Part shown: positions 8,742-18,754 of the stretch, one piece after another
How positions within the stretch are numbered: position 1 is the first letter of the stretch
Layout: each line of letters begins with the position of its first letter
Assembly (NCBI GenBank): GCA_945870455.1
Contig: CAMBSL010000039.1
Location: 1 to 32,301, forward strand
Reading direction: 5' to 3'
Origin: Pirellula staleyi DSM 6068
GTDB lineage: Bacteria; Planctomycetota; Planctomycetia; Pirellulales; Pirellulaceae
DNA: 32,301 bases
The notes under the pieces: model-generated
The model's input: only the letters and a program-made list of their open reading frames with translations
The model's database searches: none
What the model was told of the DNA's origin: nothing
Position numbers and translations under genes: made by a program

Positions 8742-10228
8742 TTGACAGTGCTTTCTAAAAGTTCCTTTGTTGCTTTTCGCAAGGCCGAATGCCACTGCTC
8801 TAGGTTCGGGGGAGTTGTCGATTCTGCCCGCCTTGGGAATTTCGGTGATTGGGTGTCTACCGGAAACACGAGCGCATGGCGAATCGTTTGCATCGCCTGA
8901 TCAAGTTCGGAAGAACGCATTGCTTGCGAGGATGCCCAGGCGGACATGTACGTGCCAGCGGCATACTCCCAATTGCTCATGCGATTTGCATTTTGAAATC
9001 GCGATGCACTAAAGCTTATCTGCCTTGCGTTCGACCAGCGAGAGAGTGAAAGGTCTCCTGTCGCGTAAAGACTTTGGTGGATTAGGTTTCTCAAACCGGT
9101 CGCTTGTTCGGAAATCTTCGAAACTCTTGGGTTGGGAGCTTCCATGGTCGAACGAAGTACTGCTGCACGATTGTCCAATTCGGGTATGGACCGATTGAGA
9201 TAAGTTGATAGGGCTTCGACTCCGCTGAGATTCCAGTCGCGGCTCGGAGCCCGGCCACTACCAATTAAGTCACGATCGATCGAATGGATTGGTTTTGGGA
9301 TTCCGTTGAGCGAAACGTGGCAACTAGTGCATTGGTAGCTCGACAATTCCGGCCATGTTGAGACTGGGAGCGTTTTCAATGCACGCGCCTGCAGCAATTC
9401 AAGCTCAGAATCGGCCATGGCTATTTGGCCGGCCAACCAAAGCCTCGAACGAAAGTTTGGATCGGTTTGTTCTGCGTCGCGCCAGTGCTTAGGATACGAC
9501 TCGTAATACACCGCCAAATCAAAATACAATGCGGGATGCCCTGCAGCGATCAAGTCGTGGTTCATATCCCGATCTTTTCCGCCGACATGACAAAGCGTGC
9601 AGACTTTCGCACGTTGAACAAGTGCATTCGTATCTGCAAGGCCGAGGCTTGAGACCGCCAACTGTTTGGCTTCTAGGCTTTGAAAGTGTCGATCGTACCA
9701 TCGCTCCGATGCGCCGTGACACGATTCGCACCCTACTCCTTCTGCAATCCGAGGAGTGATGTTGTCAGCGGCAACTTGTCGGTCTGTGTTGTGGCATGCC
9801 AGGCAGTTTTGATAGGCGTCTGCCTTGAACACCTTTCCGTCGCGCAAGATCCCAAGTTTCGTCATGATCTTTGCAGACTCGTCAGAACAGAGGGTCCGCC
9901 ATGATTGAGCATGAGGATCATTCTCGAGCCAAAGAGAATATTCCGATCCTCGGTATGTTGTTTCCGTCGACACGCCGACTTTTGGCCCGCTGTGGCAGCT
10001 TGCGGTAGCGCATGAGGCAGCACCGCGAAGCCCCTGCTCTGGATGAAAAAGTGTGTCCATCCCCCAAAGCGGCGGTCTTGTTGCCGAGGTCGAAGTATCG
10101 GTTACTGAGACCACGATTCCCGACGGCTGCGCATTCGCAAAACTACAACAAAACAACAACAAAAACACGCCAAGACCCAATTCAAAGCCAATCAAGAGGG
10201 TCGGGTTTTTAAGAGTTAGATTCCACAT
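8738..10228 (-). CDS. Exported pentahaem c-type cytochrome with one CX4CH site, first gene of pair
   Basis: The ATG at 10228 gives a 496-residue protein with a signal peptide (LLIGFELGLGVFLLLFCCSFANA, cleavage near residue 33). Haem sites are Cys73-ATAS-Cys78-His79, a CX4CH variant, then CLACH (142-146), CESCH (167-171), CTLCH (210-214) and CTSCH (300-304). The block DMNHDLIAAGHPALYFDL...YPKHW (about 221-249) aligns by eye with the same block of the second cytochrome, so the two look like diverged paralogues. CX4CH sites are known in cytochromes c3, so five haems are plausible. Both proteins would be periplasmic. The pair has no neighbouring oxidase, quinol module or nitrogen-cycle gene, so the reaction served is unknown. 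Confidence 0.88.
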   Translation of the reverse strand: MWNLTLKNPTLLIGFELGLGVFLLLFCCSFANAQPSGIVVSVTDTSTSATRPPLWGMDTLFHPEQGLRGAASCATASCHSGPKVGVSTETTYRGSEYSLWLENDPHAQSWRTLCSDESAKIMTKLGILRDGKVFKADAYQNCLACHNTDRQVAADNITPRIAEGVGCESCHGASERWYDRHFQSLEAKQLAVSSLGLADTNALVQRAKVCTLCHVGGKDRDMNHDLIAAGHPALYFDLAVYYESYPKHWRDAEQTDPNFRSRLWLAGQIAMADSELELLQARALKTLPVSTWPELSSYQCTSCHVSLNGIPKPIHSIDRDLIGSGRAPSRDWNLSGVEALSTYLNRSIPELDNRAAVLRSTMEAPNPRVSKISEQATGLRNLIHQSLYATGDLSLSRWSNARQISFSASRFQNANRMSNWEYAAGTYMSAWASSQAMRSSELDQAMQTIRHALVFPVDTQSPKFPRRAESTTPPNLEQWHSALRKATKELLESTVK

Positions 10229-10357
10229 TGGGTCGTGTTTTGACGGAGTCCGCTAGCCAAATCGCACTCACGCTAGAGTCAATTTGACAAAATCAAAGCT
10301 AAAGTACCATCGGCAGTCGCATTTGGATTCTAGCTTTAAATATGGGTCAAAAAACAC

Positions 10358-11119
10358 TTACAACTGAAAATCCCTGAAATCGGCGGCTTCGATGCAGTCC
10401 AAATACGCTCTTACCGTGTTCGAGTAACCCATCTCCAATGCGTCGCTAATGAGGGCATGGCCGATGGAAACTTCTCTTACTCCTGGCACAGCCTTTAGAA
10501 ATGGCGTCAGGTTTTCCAGGCTTAAATCATGGCCTGCATTGACCCCCACGCCTGATTGGATTGCCACCTTGGCGGATTCGACAAACTTGCTCAGAGTTGA
10601 TACATGAGCGCTGTTCTGAAAAGCCCTGGCCCAGGATTCCGTATAGAGCTCTACGCGATCCGCCCCGAGTTCTTTGGCGAGCGGGATCTGATCTGCAAGC
10701 GGATCCATGAACAAACTGACTCGAACGCCAAGCTCTCTGCATTCTTGGATTAGGGGCCTTAGTTTATCGGCGTCAGCCACGAGATCCCAGCCATGATCCG
10801 AGGTACTTTGCGAAACGCTATCCGGAACAAACGTCGCTTGATCTGGCCGGACAGAGCGAATCAACTCCATTAAGTTATGAAATGGGTTGCCTTCGATATT
10901 GAACTCCGCATTGGGCCAGTTTTTGAGAAGCTCTGCAATCTCGTAGACGTCCGTCGAACGTATGTGCCGTTCATCTGGACGCGGGTGAACCGTAATGCCA
11001 TGCGCTCCTGCCTCTAAGCATATCCGGGAGGCTCTCACAACGGATGGAATTTTAAGGAGTCGCGTGTTTCGCAACAACGCAACTTTGTTGACATTCACAG
11101 ACAGAGCCGTCTTAACCAT
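10358..11119 (-). CDS. pdxJ: Pyridoxine 5'-phosphate synthase PdxJ
   Basis: PdxJ condenses 1-deoxyxylulose 5-phosphate with aminoacetone phosphate in the cytoplasm, the ring-closing step of DXP-dependent vitamin B6 synthesis. The TIM-barrel motifs appear in order: LSVNVNKVALLRNTR, GITVHPRPDERHI, EFNIEGNP, FVPDS, VSLFMDP, RVELYTESWA, GVNAGHDLSLENL and VSIGHALISDALEMG. The HPRPDERHI form replaces the E. coli HLREDRRHI loop and is a known variant. Length is 253 residues from the ATG at 11119. In-frame ATG (11128) and TTG (11140) codons lie just upstream, and no ribosome site separates them. The gene follows the unknown exported-protein gene with a gap of only 21 bases or fewer, so the two are probably co-transcribed. 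Confidence 0.95.
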   Translation of the reverse strand: MVKTALSVNVNKVALLRNTRLLKIPSVVRASRICLEAGAHGITVHPRPDERHIRSTDVYEIAELLKNWPNAEFNIEGNPFHNLMELIRSVRPDQATFVPDSVSQSTSDHGWDLVADADKLRPLIQECRELGVRVSLFMDPLADQIPLAKELGADRVELYTESWARAFQNSAHVSTLSKFVESAKVAIQSGVGVNAGHDLSLENLTPFLKAVPGVREVSIGHALISDALEMGYSNTVRAYLDCIEAADFRDFQL

Positions 11120-11140
11120 ACCATTCATAGAAGTTTGCAA

Positions 11141-13117
11141 CTATCGCAAGTGAGCTTGGATCCATCCGTCATCCACTTGGACCGATGCGAGCTGCAAGCC
11201 TTGCAACTCGCTCGGCAAACGATCCGTTACTCGCAACGGAGTGTCAAGTAATTGTTCCTTAAAGACATCTGCGAACTGCTTCTTAAGCAAGTTTCGAAGT
11301 GAAGCTGCGCGTACGCCACGTTGCTGTTTGCCGGTAAAGTCTATCTTCACTTCTCCTTGTCGTTCCAGTTGAATGGCGCCATCGGTCAGCGTAACTCGAT
11401 ACGATGCTTCGATGGATGCGGGTTGGTCTACGACTTGGTCGCCTCGGTCTAGTTTGGTCGTTCGGATTCGGAACGTAACTAGCGAGTCATCCAGTTGAAC
11501 CTCGACGGGATGGTAGTTTTCAAATGTAAGTGCCCAAGGCTGATCGTCTTGTGGCTTGAGAACTGGCTTGCTACTTAAAACGTTAGAGAACTGGCCGGCA
11601 AAAGATTCCATTTCCGTGTTGCGAAGAATGCGACCTGCAAGGATCGGATCGGTGATGTTGGTAATGACCGACTCGTGTAACTGGACAGTAATTCCGTTCG
11701 GCTCCACTAAGAGCGGACAGGACTCTGGAGCAGCCAATTGGGGACCGGCCTGTAATTTCCAAAGCAATGCCAGATACTGAGGCGAACTCCAGGTTATTCG
11801 CGTGGGTTGTTCGAGCCCAAGTCGCCTTAACACAGGCAAATCCGGCGTCTTGATCTTTTCATTGGCTTGCGAAACTTGCTGGCTGAGCTGCGTGTGAAAT
11901 TGATCCCGCAAGCGTGTCTCAAGTCGTCCCTCCGCGATCGCATCTGCTTCCGGCTTTTGTTTAGCGGCTTGCTTTGCTGCAATCTTACGTACGATTCGTA
12001 GTTTCGCTTCGATGCTGTCAATCTGACTGGAAAGGCCTGCATCAACGCTCGTATCGTTTAGTGTAACAAGACCACGATCTGTCAATGCTATCGTCTCGCT
12101 GGCTGAAACCGTACCGTAACCCTGCGTATGCAACTTCACCGAGCGGTTGTAGCCAATATTCTGGCTGGAAAAGTTTCCGCTCAGGTTCAAACGAAGAGCT
12201 GCATTGGAGGAACTGTCGAGTAATTGCGGTGTAACAAATCCCTGCATCACGCTCTGTCCAACAAGCTGTGTACCAAGAATCACTTCATTGACAGGATTGG
12301 GCTCATACACCGGCTTGGTGAATTTCCGAGCCACGAATTCGGAAGAAATGAGAACTCGGACATTGGCTCTTGCATAGTTGCCCCGAACCGCGTTCACCAA
12401 ATCGGTCGACTGATTCGACTGCGATAGGTTTGAGATCATTTGACCGATGTCTCGCGTGTTAGCAAAGTCTTGCGAGAACTGAGGCATCTGCAGTTGCTCA
12501 GACAATTTCGTCAACCGATCTTTTAAAATTGAGATCGTTTGTGGACGGTCGGAACTGAACCGCAAAGCATGCGTGTAACTCTTCAACGCGTCGCGAACAT
12601 TCGTAAATTTGCTCATCTCAAGCCCGAAATAATTCTGGCGAAAATTCTTTTCGATTTGGACCAAGCTTTTGGGGTCGGGAGCAGGACTGTTGATTTGTTC
12701 TCGAAGATCCGTCCAGTTCAAGAATGCCAGCCAGTTCGCCTGATGCTGCGGTGACGTAGCCAAAAAGTTCTCAAGCTCGATCATGGCCAGATCAAGCTTC
12801 TGTCTCGCAACTCCAATATCTGGCAGTCGATCGCTAGTCAGGTTCATCTGAGCATTCGCGACATCCAAGGCCCAATTCCTTGTGCTCGGACCCGAAACGC
12901 TTGACGTGGAAATGTAAGCAGGTGCACTGTAAATAGCGTAACTGACTGGTGGCTGCTCCAATGGAGCTTGAGCCAAGCTTGAACCAACTTGCCACATTCC
13001 AACGGAAAAGGTGAAAACGATAAAGAACCCCATGCTCTTGCATCGACTCGCCAATGAGCGATCCGGTTCTAAACAAGAAATCAATCGGGCTGATTCTTGA
13101 TTTATCCTATTGTTCAT
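11141..13117 (-). CDS. Unknown exported protein, 658 residues
   Basis: I do not recognise the family. The start at 13117 is supported by a good GGAAGG site (13125-13130 on the complementary strand) seven bases upstream. After about 30 polar residues comes a hydrophobic segment (MGFFIVFTFSVGMWQVGSSLAQA, residues about 29-51), so it is exported or anchored with an unusually long n-region. The N-terminal half is helical. Residues about 240-380 include VLISSEFVARKFTKPVYE and alternating strands (ALRLNLSGNFSSQNIGY), and then an Ala/Lys-rich coiled-coil-like stretch. The C-terminal part is beta-rich with a closing helix-strand pattern ending SVQVDDGWIQAHLR. It sits directly upstream of pdxJ, but nothing in it suggests a B6-related role. 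Confidence 0.8.
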   Translation of the reverse strand: MNNRINQESARLISCLEPDRSLASRCKSMGFFIVFTFSVGMWQVGSSLAQAPLEQPPVSYAIYSAPAYISTSSVSGPSTRNWALDVANAQMNLTSDRLPDIGVARQKLDLAMIELENFLATSPQHQANWLAFLNWTDLREQINSPAPDPKSLVQIEKNFRQNYFGLEMSKFTNVRDALKSYTHALRFSSDRPQTISILKDRLTKLSEQLQMPQFSQDFANTRDIGQMISNLSQSNQSTDLVNAVRGNYARANVRVLISSEFVARKFTKPVYEPNPVNEVILGTQLVGQSVMQGFVTPQLLDSSSNAALRLNLSGNFSSQNIGYNRSVKLHTQGYGTVSASETIALTDRGLVTLNDTSVDAGLSSQIDSIEAKLRIVRKIAAKQAAKQKPEADAIAEGRLETRLRDQFHTQLSQQVSQANEKIKTPDLPVLRRLGLEQPTRITWSSPQYLALLWKLQAGPQLAAPESCPLLVEPNGITVQLHESVITNITDPILAGRILRNTEMESFAGQFSNVLSSKPVLKPQDDQPWALTFENYHPVEVQLDDSLVTFRIRTTKLDRGDQVVDQPASIEASYRVTLTDGAIQLERQGEVKIDFTGKQQRGVRAASLRNLLKKQFADVFKEQLLDTPLRVTDRLPSELQGLQLASVQVDDGWIQAHLR

Positions 13118-13452
13118 TTTCAAACCTTCCTTAGCGAAACCTGCGGGTTAGTAAGTCAACGACCGAAAGCCGGGATGGCATCTTCTGAGAAGCCCACTTC
13201 CTATTAGGATTGTAGTGACCAACAAATCTTCCTCATAGGACCCATCCCGCCCAGTTATCCCAGGTTGGGATAGCCGGAATTCGGGCTTTTTCAATCGATT
13301 CAAACGTGTTTGCCGGTAAAACCAGATTCATCATCATTGCACAATCGCCAGCATTCGCAAATCCTTCCATTCTGCTTCCTTAAGTGAAATTGGTTGCCAC
13401 GCGGATTCGAAATCTCTTTTGGTGCACTTGTTTTCCATCCAACCAGAGGTTT
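13118..13452. other. Divergent intergenic region
   Basis: About 330 bases separate the minus-strand exported-protein gene from the plus-strand small exported-protein gene. It should hold promoters for both directions, but no convincing -35/-10 pair was found. A 7-3-7 dyad at 13256-13272 is the only structured element seen. No coding sequence was found apart from a GTG-initiated upstream extension (13384) of the small exported protein, which is not favoured. Confidence 0.5.
13256..13272. promoter_or_regulatory. Dyad, possible operator
   Basis: TATCCCA, three bases, TGGGATA: a perfect 7-bp inverted repeat in the middle of the divergent intergenic region, about 140 bases upstream of one start and 180 upstream of the other. 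The position suits a regulator site shared by both genes, but nothing identifies the protein that would bind. Confidence 0.35.
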
Positions 13453-13839
13453 ATGATAATGGCAATACGACGATTCCTAGCGGTGCTTTCGGTAAGCGCA
13501 ATGGCATTTGCGTATAGCTCGACCAGCTTGGGTGGCGACTTTCTTTCGGGGACGTATTTGGATCCAGCACTTCAACGCCAAGACATTTTCTCCCATCACA
13601 TATGGAATTCGATTCCGGAATATCGTCAAGTGTACAATCGTCCGCGTTATTTCTCCGGCTACATCGCTCACAAGATTGAGCCATCGAGCCAGGAAGCCAT
13701 GGCTTGGAAATCCAACGACTGCAACGGCAATTATGCGAACCATCGGGGGCCAAGCGTGCCTTACTATTATTATCCTAAGCCCTGGGAAGCCTTGAACACG
13801 AGAGCTCGGCCGGATTTTGTCACTCAACAAAGCAAGTAA
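13453..13839 (+). CDS. Small exported protein, unknown function
   Basis: The ATG at 13453, with AGAGG just upstream (13445-13449), is preferred to a GTG at 13384 because it puts a signal peptide first (MIMAIRRFLAVLSVSAMAFA, cleavage about residue 20-28). A second ATG at 13459 has better ribosome-site spacing and is also possible. The mature protein is about 100 residues, rich in Tyr, Pro, Asn and Arg, with YRQVYNRPRYFSGYIAHKIEP and a YYYYPKPWEALNTRARPD end. No catalytic motif is visible. I have the impression of similar small secreted proteins in other planctomycetes but cannot name the family. Confidence 0.65.
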   Translation: MIMAIRRFLAVLSVSAMAFAYSSTSLGGDFLSGTYLDPALQRQDIFSHHIWNSIPEYRQVYNRPRYFSGYIAHKIEPSSQEAMAWKSNDCNGNYANHRGPSVPYYYYPKPWEALNTRARPDFVTQQSK

Positions 13840-13869
13840 GCGTTCGATTATGGAGTCGAGCGGCAGTTT

Positions 13870-14033
13870 GACACAGCCGACAAAAGTAGCAGGCACGCTC
13901 CGCCGTGCCGTTCACAGTCGAGCTTTTGCCGGGATTCCTGGTGGACGGCACATGGAATGTGCCTACTACTTTGAGATTCCTGGTGAACGGCACATGGAAT
14001 GTGCCTACTACTTTGACTTGGGTCGGCTGTGTC
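13870..14033. repeat. Nested palindromic repeat element with an internal tandem duplication
   Basis: Outer arms GACACAGCCGAC (13870-13881) and its exact complement (14022-14033) enclose the element. Inside are a GGCACG...CGTGCC hairpin (13892-13909) and two 42-base units (13933-13974 and 13975-14016) that differ at one base. Each unit carries its own 7-3-7 hairpin (GGCACAT, GGA, ATGTGCC). It lies between the small exported-protein gene and the PSCyt1 gene and has no coding sense. Short nested palindromes of this kind are typical of REP/MITE families. It may also act as a terminator for the upstream gene. Confidence 0.8.
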
Positions 14034-14130
14034 CCGTTTGGTTGCCAAGCCATTTCCCGAGGACTACAATATACGCGAGTAATGTACCTCCGACTCCCCT
14101 TCCCACGCTTGCCCAGCAGGCTCCCACCCA

Positions 14131-17049
14131 ATGCGTTCCACAAATCGGTTGACGGTGTTCCTTCGCACCGCTGCCATCCTGGCGCTTGTACCCTTCGCAA
14201 TGCGAACTGGCATCGTCAGCAGTTCTTTCGCAGATGATGTGGGTATAGAGTTCTTTGAAAGTCGAATTCGTCCCATTCTCGTTCAGCATTGCTACGAGTG
14301 TCACTCCGCTACCTCCGAGGAAGCCGCAGGAGGACTATTGCTCGACACCCAAGCGGGAATCAAGAGCGGTGGCGATTCTGGGCCAGCATTGGACTTAGAA
14401 AATGCGAGCAAGAGCCTGCTGCTAAACGCACTGCGACACCAAGACCTCAAAATGCCTCCTTCGAATAAACTTCCTAAAGAGGTTGCGGAGGCGTTTTCGA
14501 AGTGGATTGAGATGGGCGCACCAGACCCTCGCGATGGACCATCGCAGAAAACGAAGCTCGAAAAGATCGATTGGACCAGGGCAAAGCAGCATTGGTCGTT
14601 CCTGCCTAGAAAGCGTGTTCCGAACCCAGCAACGACGTCTCAATGGTGTCGCAAGTCGATCGATGCATTCATTTGGGAAAAGCACTTGGCGAACGCTTTG
14701 CAACCCGTTCCGGAAGCCGACCGATCGACTTGGCTTCGAAGAGTTTACATCGATCTTGTTGGCATTCCTCCGACTGGGGAAGAGGTCGACGCGTTCGTTA
14801 ACAATCCAGCCGAGGATGCCTTCGAACGGGTTGTCGATCGATTGTTGGCGTCATCTACTTACGGACAACGGTGGGGCCGTTATTGGCTTGACTTGGCTCG
14901 TTACTCGGACTCGAACGGAGCGGATGAAAATCACCGTTATCCAGTCGCCTGGCGTTACCGTGACTACGTCGTCGAAGCGTTTAATCGAGATGTGCCCTAT
15001 GATCAATTTATTAGGGAGCAACTTGCTGGCGACTTACTTGTCGCATCCAACAGTTCCAGCGAAGAGGAGCAACGCAGACTGATAACGGCAACTGGCTTTC
15101 TGGTGATTGGACCCAAGATGCTTGCAGAGCAAGACAAGCCAAAGTTGGTTGCGGACTTGGTCGACGAACAAATTGATACGGTCGGCAAGGTGTTCTTAGG
15201 TTTGACTCTTGGTTGCGCTCGATGTCACGACCACAAATTCGACCCGATCCTCGCCAGCGACTACTACTCATTGGCTGGGATCATGCACAGCACCAAGTCG
15301 ATGGAGCATCTCAATTTTGTGTCGCAGTGGAACGAGCGAGCACTGCCGGACGAAGCACAAGCCAAGAAGATCGCTCTGTACCAACAAGCCCTCGACCAAT
15401 CGAAAGCCGAACTCAACGCGACCCAACGTCGCTTTCAAGAACGCTCCTTTACTAAGCAATTGCATCTGCTGTTGGCAGCCATGCACCTACAAGATTCCGA
15501 AGTCGCCGCCAATCCGGAATTTTCTGAGAGCAACGCATCGATCGGCAAGTGGCTGACGATTCTGCAGAGTGATTCCGCGACAAAGAAGGACGATGATGTT
15601 TTCGCTTTTTGGCGGAAACTCAAAGCAACTCCGCCTGAGTCTTTTGCCAGCGAAGCGGATACTCTGTGGCGTGAACTTGCGACAGACGTGGCCAAAACAA
15701 AGGTATGGAACTCTAGAGTTATCGCTTTTCCAGCTCCAAAAACGAAGCTGGAACTGATCGGTCTTTACGGCACGCTGCTCAATCAAGCCATTGTGGAAAT
15801 TCTCGATGCACCGAGAACGACTGAGGGGAAGATTCAATCGAAAGAGACGCTAAAAATCTACAAGCAGCTATTCGACGCAGGCGAGCCTTTTCTTGCACCG
15901 GATAAGTTTGAGGAAACGCTCACGGACTCGGAGAAAGTGAGTTTTTCGGCTCTCAAGACTCAAATTGTGGATAGGGAGAAAGACAAGCCGATTGCGGCTC
16001 GCGCGATGGCCGTACAAGAGGGGGAGGTTCGATTGGTGGCCGTCAACGTTCGCGGAAATCATTTGCAGACGGCAGGGACACCATTGGCTAGAACCGTTCC
16101 TAGAGTCTTTCGCGAAGGGGCAGTCGCTCCCGAGTTGAAGATTCCCGAAGGCGTTTCCGGGCGATTGGAACTCGCAAATTGGATTTCAGACAACTCGAAC
16201 CCATTGACCGCACGTGTGATCGTCAATCGCATTTGGCAAGGTCACTTCGGCCAAGGATTGGTTTCTACAGGTTCCAATTTTGGATTCCGCGGCGAGCTAC
16301 CATCCCATCCCGAATTACTGGATTCGTTGGCGGATGACTTCGTCGCTCACGATTGGTCTCTCAAGTGGCTTCATCGCGAAATCGTTTTATCTGCCGTCTA
16401 TCGCTTGAGCTCCCATCGGGACCCGTTAGCGGAAGCCACGGATCCTGACAATAAATGGCTTTGGAGGCAAAACAAACACCGAATGGAAGCTGAGGTTTTG
16501 CGAGACTCGTTGCTATCGATCGGTGACCTGCTCAGTTTTAATCTCGGCGGGGAATCGCAGAACATGTCCGTTCCTACCAACCCACACATCGAGGGTGCGC
16601 AAAGCATCGGCAACATGCGGCGAACTATCTATCTCGATGTTAATCGAGCGGCAATGTCGGACTATTTGACGACCTTTGACTACGTTGAACCGGGTGTCTC
16701 AGTCGACCGCAGATCCAATACCATCGTTCCACACCAAGCGTTGTTCCTGATGAATAATCCGTTGCCACTGGAGATCGGAAAGCAGTTTGCATCCAAATTG
16801 CATGCGATGACTCAAAACGATGCCGAACGATTTGCAATCGCTACCAAATCCTTGCTGGGACGCCTTCCGAAGCCATCCGAGTGCAACTCGCTTGCACAGG
16901 TTTTGGCCCAAGGTTCAATTCCTGCATCAACCGCACCAGGGGCCCATAGTCAAACGCCGAGTCTATCGAGCTTGAACTCGTCCGTTGAAAAATGGATCCG
17001 CGTGTGCCGCTCGCTGCTGCTAACCAACGAGTTTTTTTATGTTGAATAA
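14131..17049 (+). CDS. PSCyt1 / DUF1549 / DUF1553 planctomycete cytochrome-like protein
   Basis: The ATG at 14131 starts a 972-residue exported protein with a signal peptide ([21 protein letters not shown]). The planctomycete cytochrome C domain (PSCyt1) has a haem motif CYECH (54-58) and a distal Met candidate in LKMPP (107-110). DUF1549 (PSCyt2) spans about 175-375, with [25 protein letters not shown] and a second haem-type site [11 protein letters not shown] (362-372). DUF1553 (PSD1) occupies about 675 onwards, with [18 protein letters not shown] and [17 protein letters not shown]. These proteins are common in planctomycetes and almost always sit before a DUF1501 gene, as here, with an 11-base overlap. 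They are thought to work in the periplasm, possibly in redox handling of carbohydrates, but no activity is established. Confidence 0.93.
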   Translation: MRSTNRLTVFLRTAAILALVPFAMRTGIVSSSFADDVGIEFFESRIRPILVQHCYECHSATSEEAAGGLLLDTQAGIKSGGDSGPALDLENASKSLLLNALRHQDLKMPPSNKLPKEVAEAFSKWIEMGAPDPRDGPSQKTKLEKIDWTRAKQHWSFLPRKRVPNPATTSQWCRKSIDAFIWEKHLANALQPVPEADRSTWLRRVYIDLVGIPPTGEEVDAFVNNPAEDAFERVVDRLLASSTYGQRWGRYWLDLARYSDSNGADENHRYPVAWRYRDYVVEAFNRDVPYDQFIREQLAGDLLVASNSSSEEEQRRLITATGFLVIGPKMLAEQDKPKLVADLVDEQIDTVGKVFLGLTLGCARCHDHKFDPILASDYYSLAGIMHSTKSMEHLNFVSQWNERALPDEAQAKKIALYQQALDQSKAELNATQRRFQERSFTKQLHLLLAAMHLQDSEVAANPEFSESNASIGKWLTILQSDSATKKDDDVFAFWRKLKATPPESFASEADTLWRELATDVAKTKVWNSRVIAFPAPKTKLELIGLYGTLLNQAIVEILDAPRTTEGKIQSKETLKIYKQLFDAGEPFLAPDKFEETLTDSEKVSFSALKTQIVDREKDKPIAARAMAVQEGEVRLVAVNVRGNHLQTAGTPLARTVPRVFREGAVAPELKIPEGVSGRLELANWISDNSNPLTARVIVNRIWQGHFGQGLVSTGSNFGFRGELPSHPELLDSLADDFVAHDWSLKWLHREIVLSAVYRLSSHRDPLAEATDPDNKWLWRQNKHRMEAEVLRDSLLSIGDLLSFNLGGESQNMSVPTNPHIEGAQSIGNMRRTIYLDVNRAAMSDYLTTFDYVEPGVSVDRRSNTIVPHQALFLMNNPLPLEIGKQFASKLHAMTQNDAERFAIATKSLLGRLPKPSECNSLAQVLAQGSIPASTAPGAHSQTPSLSSLNSSVEKWIRVCRSLLLTNEFFYVE

Positions 17050-18418
17050 AATTTCACGCAGACAGATGTTACAGAACGCTGGAAACGGTTTTGGCGGGCT
17101 GTTCCTTGCGTCGTTTCTCGAACAACAATTGCTGCAAGCCAAAACGATCGAGGGTTTGCATTTTCCTGCTCGCGCCAAACGTGTCATCTTCCTTTTTATG
17201 CATGGCGGTCCATCGCATGTTGACACCTTTGACTACAAACCCAAGTTGATAGCCGACGACGGCAAGCCTCTGCCATTTGACAAACCGAGAGTGCAGTTTT
17301 CCCAAACCGGCAATTTGCTCGCAAGTCCGTGGAAATTTAAACAGTATGGCGAATCGGGTGCTTGGGTGAGCGACCTGTTTCCGGAGGTGGGTGCTTGCGC
17401 AGATGACATCACGTTTCTCAAATCGATGCATGGATCGAATGAAGCCCATGGTGGCGCACTGCTTAAGATTCATACGGGCAGCGACACATTTGTTCGGCCG
17501 AGCATGGGAGCCTGGGTCAGTTATGGTTTGGGGAGCGAAAATGAAAACTTGCCAAGCTTCATTACGATCAACCCAACGCTCGGGCACGGCGGAGTTCAAA
17601 ACTTTGGTTCCGCATTCTTGCCCGCGCAGCATCAAGCGACGCGAATCGGTAATAGCCGCGAATCGATGAAGACGGCAAAAATCAGCAATCTCGGTAATGC
17701 AACTCTTTCGCAAACCGAGGTTCGGGCACAACTTGATTTGGCCCAGCAATGGAATCAACAACAGCTCGAACGAGATGGGGCGGATTCCAATCTAGAGGCA
17801 AGAATTCAATCGATGGAACTTGCCTTTCGCATGCAAACCGAAACACCAGGCGTTATGGATTTGAGTGGTGAGACGGAAGCGACCATGAAACTCTATGGAA
17901 TCGACACACCCAATACCGAGAACTTTGGTCGTCAATGTTTGTTGGCAAGACGAATGAGCGAAGCGGGCGTTCGCTTTGTTCAGGTAAGTCACGCCTATTG
18001 GGATCAACATGATGCATTAAAGGAGAAGCACACGGAGTTGGCGGCTGAAGTCGATCGCCCAATCGCTGGACTGCTAAAGGACTTGAAAGCACGAGGCTTG
18101 CTCGACGAGACGCTCGTTATTTGGGGTGCCGAATTTGGTCGGACGCCCACTGCGCAAGGAAAGAATGGTCGCGACCACAACCCGCACGCGTTTACGTATT
18201 GGCTTGCAGGTGGCGGAGTCAAAAAAGGAATATCCTACGGTGCCACAGACGAATATGGATTCTATGCTCAGCAAGATCGGGTTCATGTGCATGACTTCCA
18301 CGCAACGCTTTTGCATTTGCTAGGAATCGATCACGAGAAGCTGACCTACAGCTACGGCGGTCGCGATTTTCGCTTAACCGATGTAGCCGGTCGGGTCGTG
18401 AACGAAATTTTCGCCTAG
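17039..18418 (+). CDS. DUF1501 protein with Tat-like N terminus
   Basis: The start overlaps the previous gene by 11 bases, so the pair is translated together. Residues 6-10 (SRRQM) and the following weakly hydrophobic stretch ([11 protein letters not shown]) resemble a Tat signal. The DUF1501 core begins with [24 protein letters not shown] (45-68), whose His and Asp suit a metal site of the alkaline-phosphatase/sulfatase fold. It ends with an [10 protein letters not shown] block, GRDHNPHAF and a C-terminal [14 protein letters not shown]. Length (459) is normal. There is no formylglycine motif, so it is not a classical sulfatase. The substrate is unknown. Confidence 0.93.
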   Translation: MLNKISRRQMLQNAGNGFGGLFLASFLEQQLLQAKTIEGLHFPARAKRVIFLFMHGGPSHVDTFDYKPKLIADDGKPLPFDKPRVQFSQTGNLLASPWKFKQYGESGAWVSDLFPEVGACADDITFLKSMHGSNEAHGGALLKIHTGSDTFVRPSMGAWVSYGLGSENENLPSFITINPTLGHGGVQNFGSAFLPAQHQATRIGNSRESMKTAKISNLGNATLSQTEVRAQLDLAQQWNQQQLERDGADSNLEARIQSMELAFRMQTETPGVMDLSGETEATMKLYGIDTPNTENFGRQCLLARRMSEAGVRFVQVSHAYWDQHDALKEKHTELAAEVDRPIAGLLKDLKARGLLDETLVIWGAEFGRTPTAQGKNGRDHNPHAFTYWLAGGGVKKGISYGATDEYGFYAQQDRVHVHDFHATLLHLLGIDHEKLTYSYGGRDFRLTDVAGRVVNEIFA

Positions 18419-18601
18419 AGTCATCAACCGTAGCGCGATGTGCGGGGCGATACCAACGATCGAATCGACGTCCGGGCATTTGAGGATTAGCGACGCGATA
18501 TCGGCAAAGGATTGAAGTTGAATTGTGCGATGCTCTTGTAACGTGATGTAGTTTTAGCGATGTGGTATGCCTCAACACGACGTTCGATTTGTAGAGAAAT
18601 C

Positions 18602-18754
18602 ATGATTGCAAAAGCCAACGGCACTTTTTCCGCGGATGTAAAACTGCATTTGTACGTGGATGACGAAAAATTCGAAGTCGGCCAACTCGGTCCTGATTTT
18701 GCGATTTTCCGCGAACCTGTCCATTGTACGGAATGGCGACCAGCTAGCCACTAG
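18602..18754 (+). pseudogene. Possible fragment of a small planctomycete protein
   Basis: The ATG at 18602 gives only 50 residues. The middle reads VKLHLYVDDEKFEVGQLGPDFAIFREP, a pattern I associate with a small conserved planctomycete protein whose usual form continues well beyond this point. Here the sequence loses that pattern after REPVHC and stops at 18754. It is flanked by repeat-like DNA. It may be a truncated copy rather than a working gene; recognition is from memory only. Confidence 0.4.
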
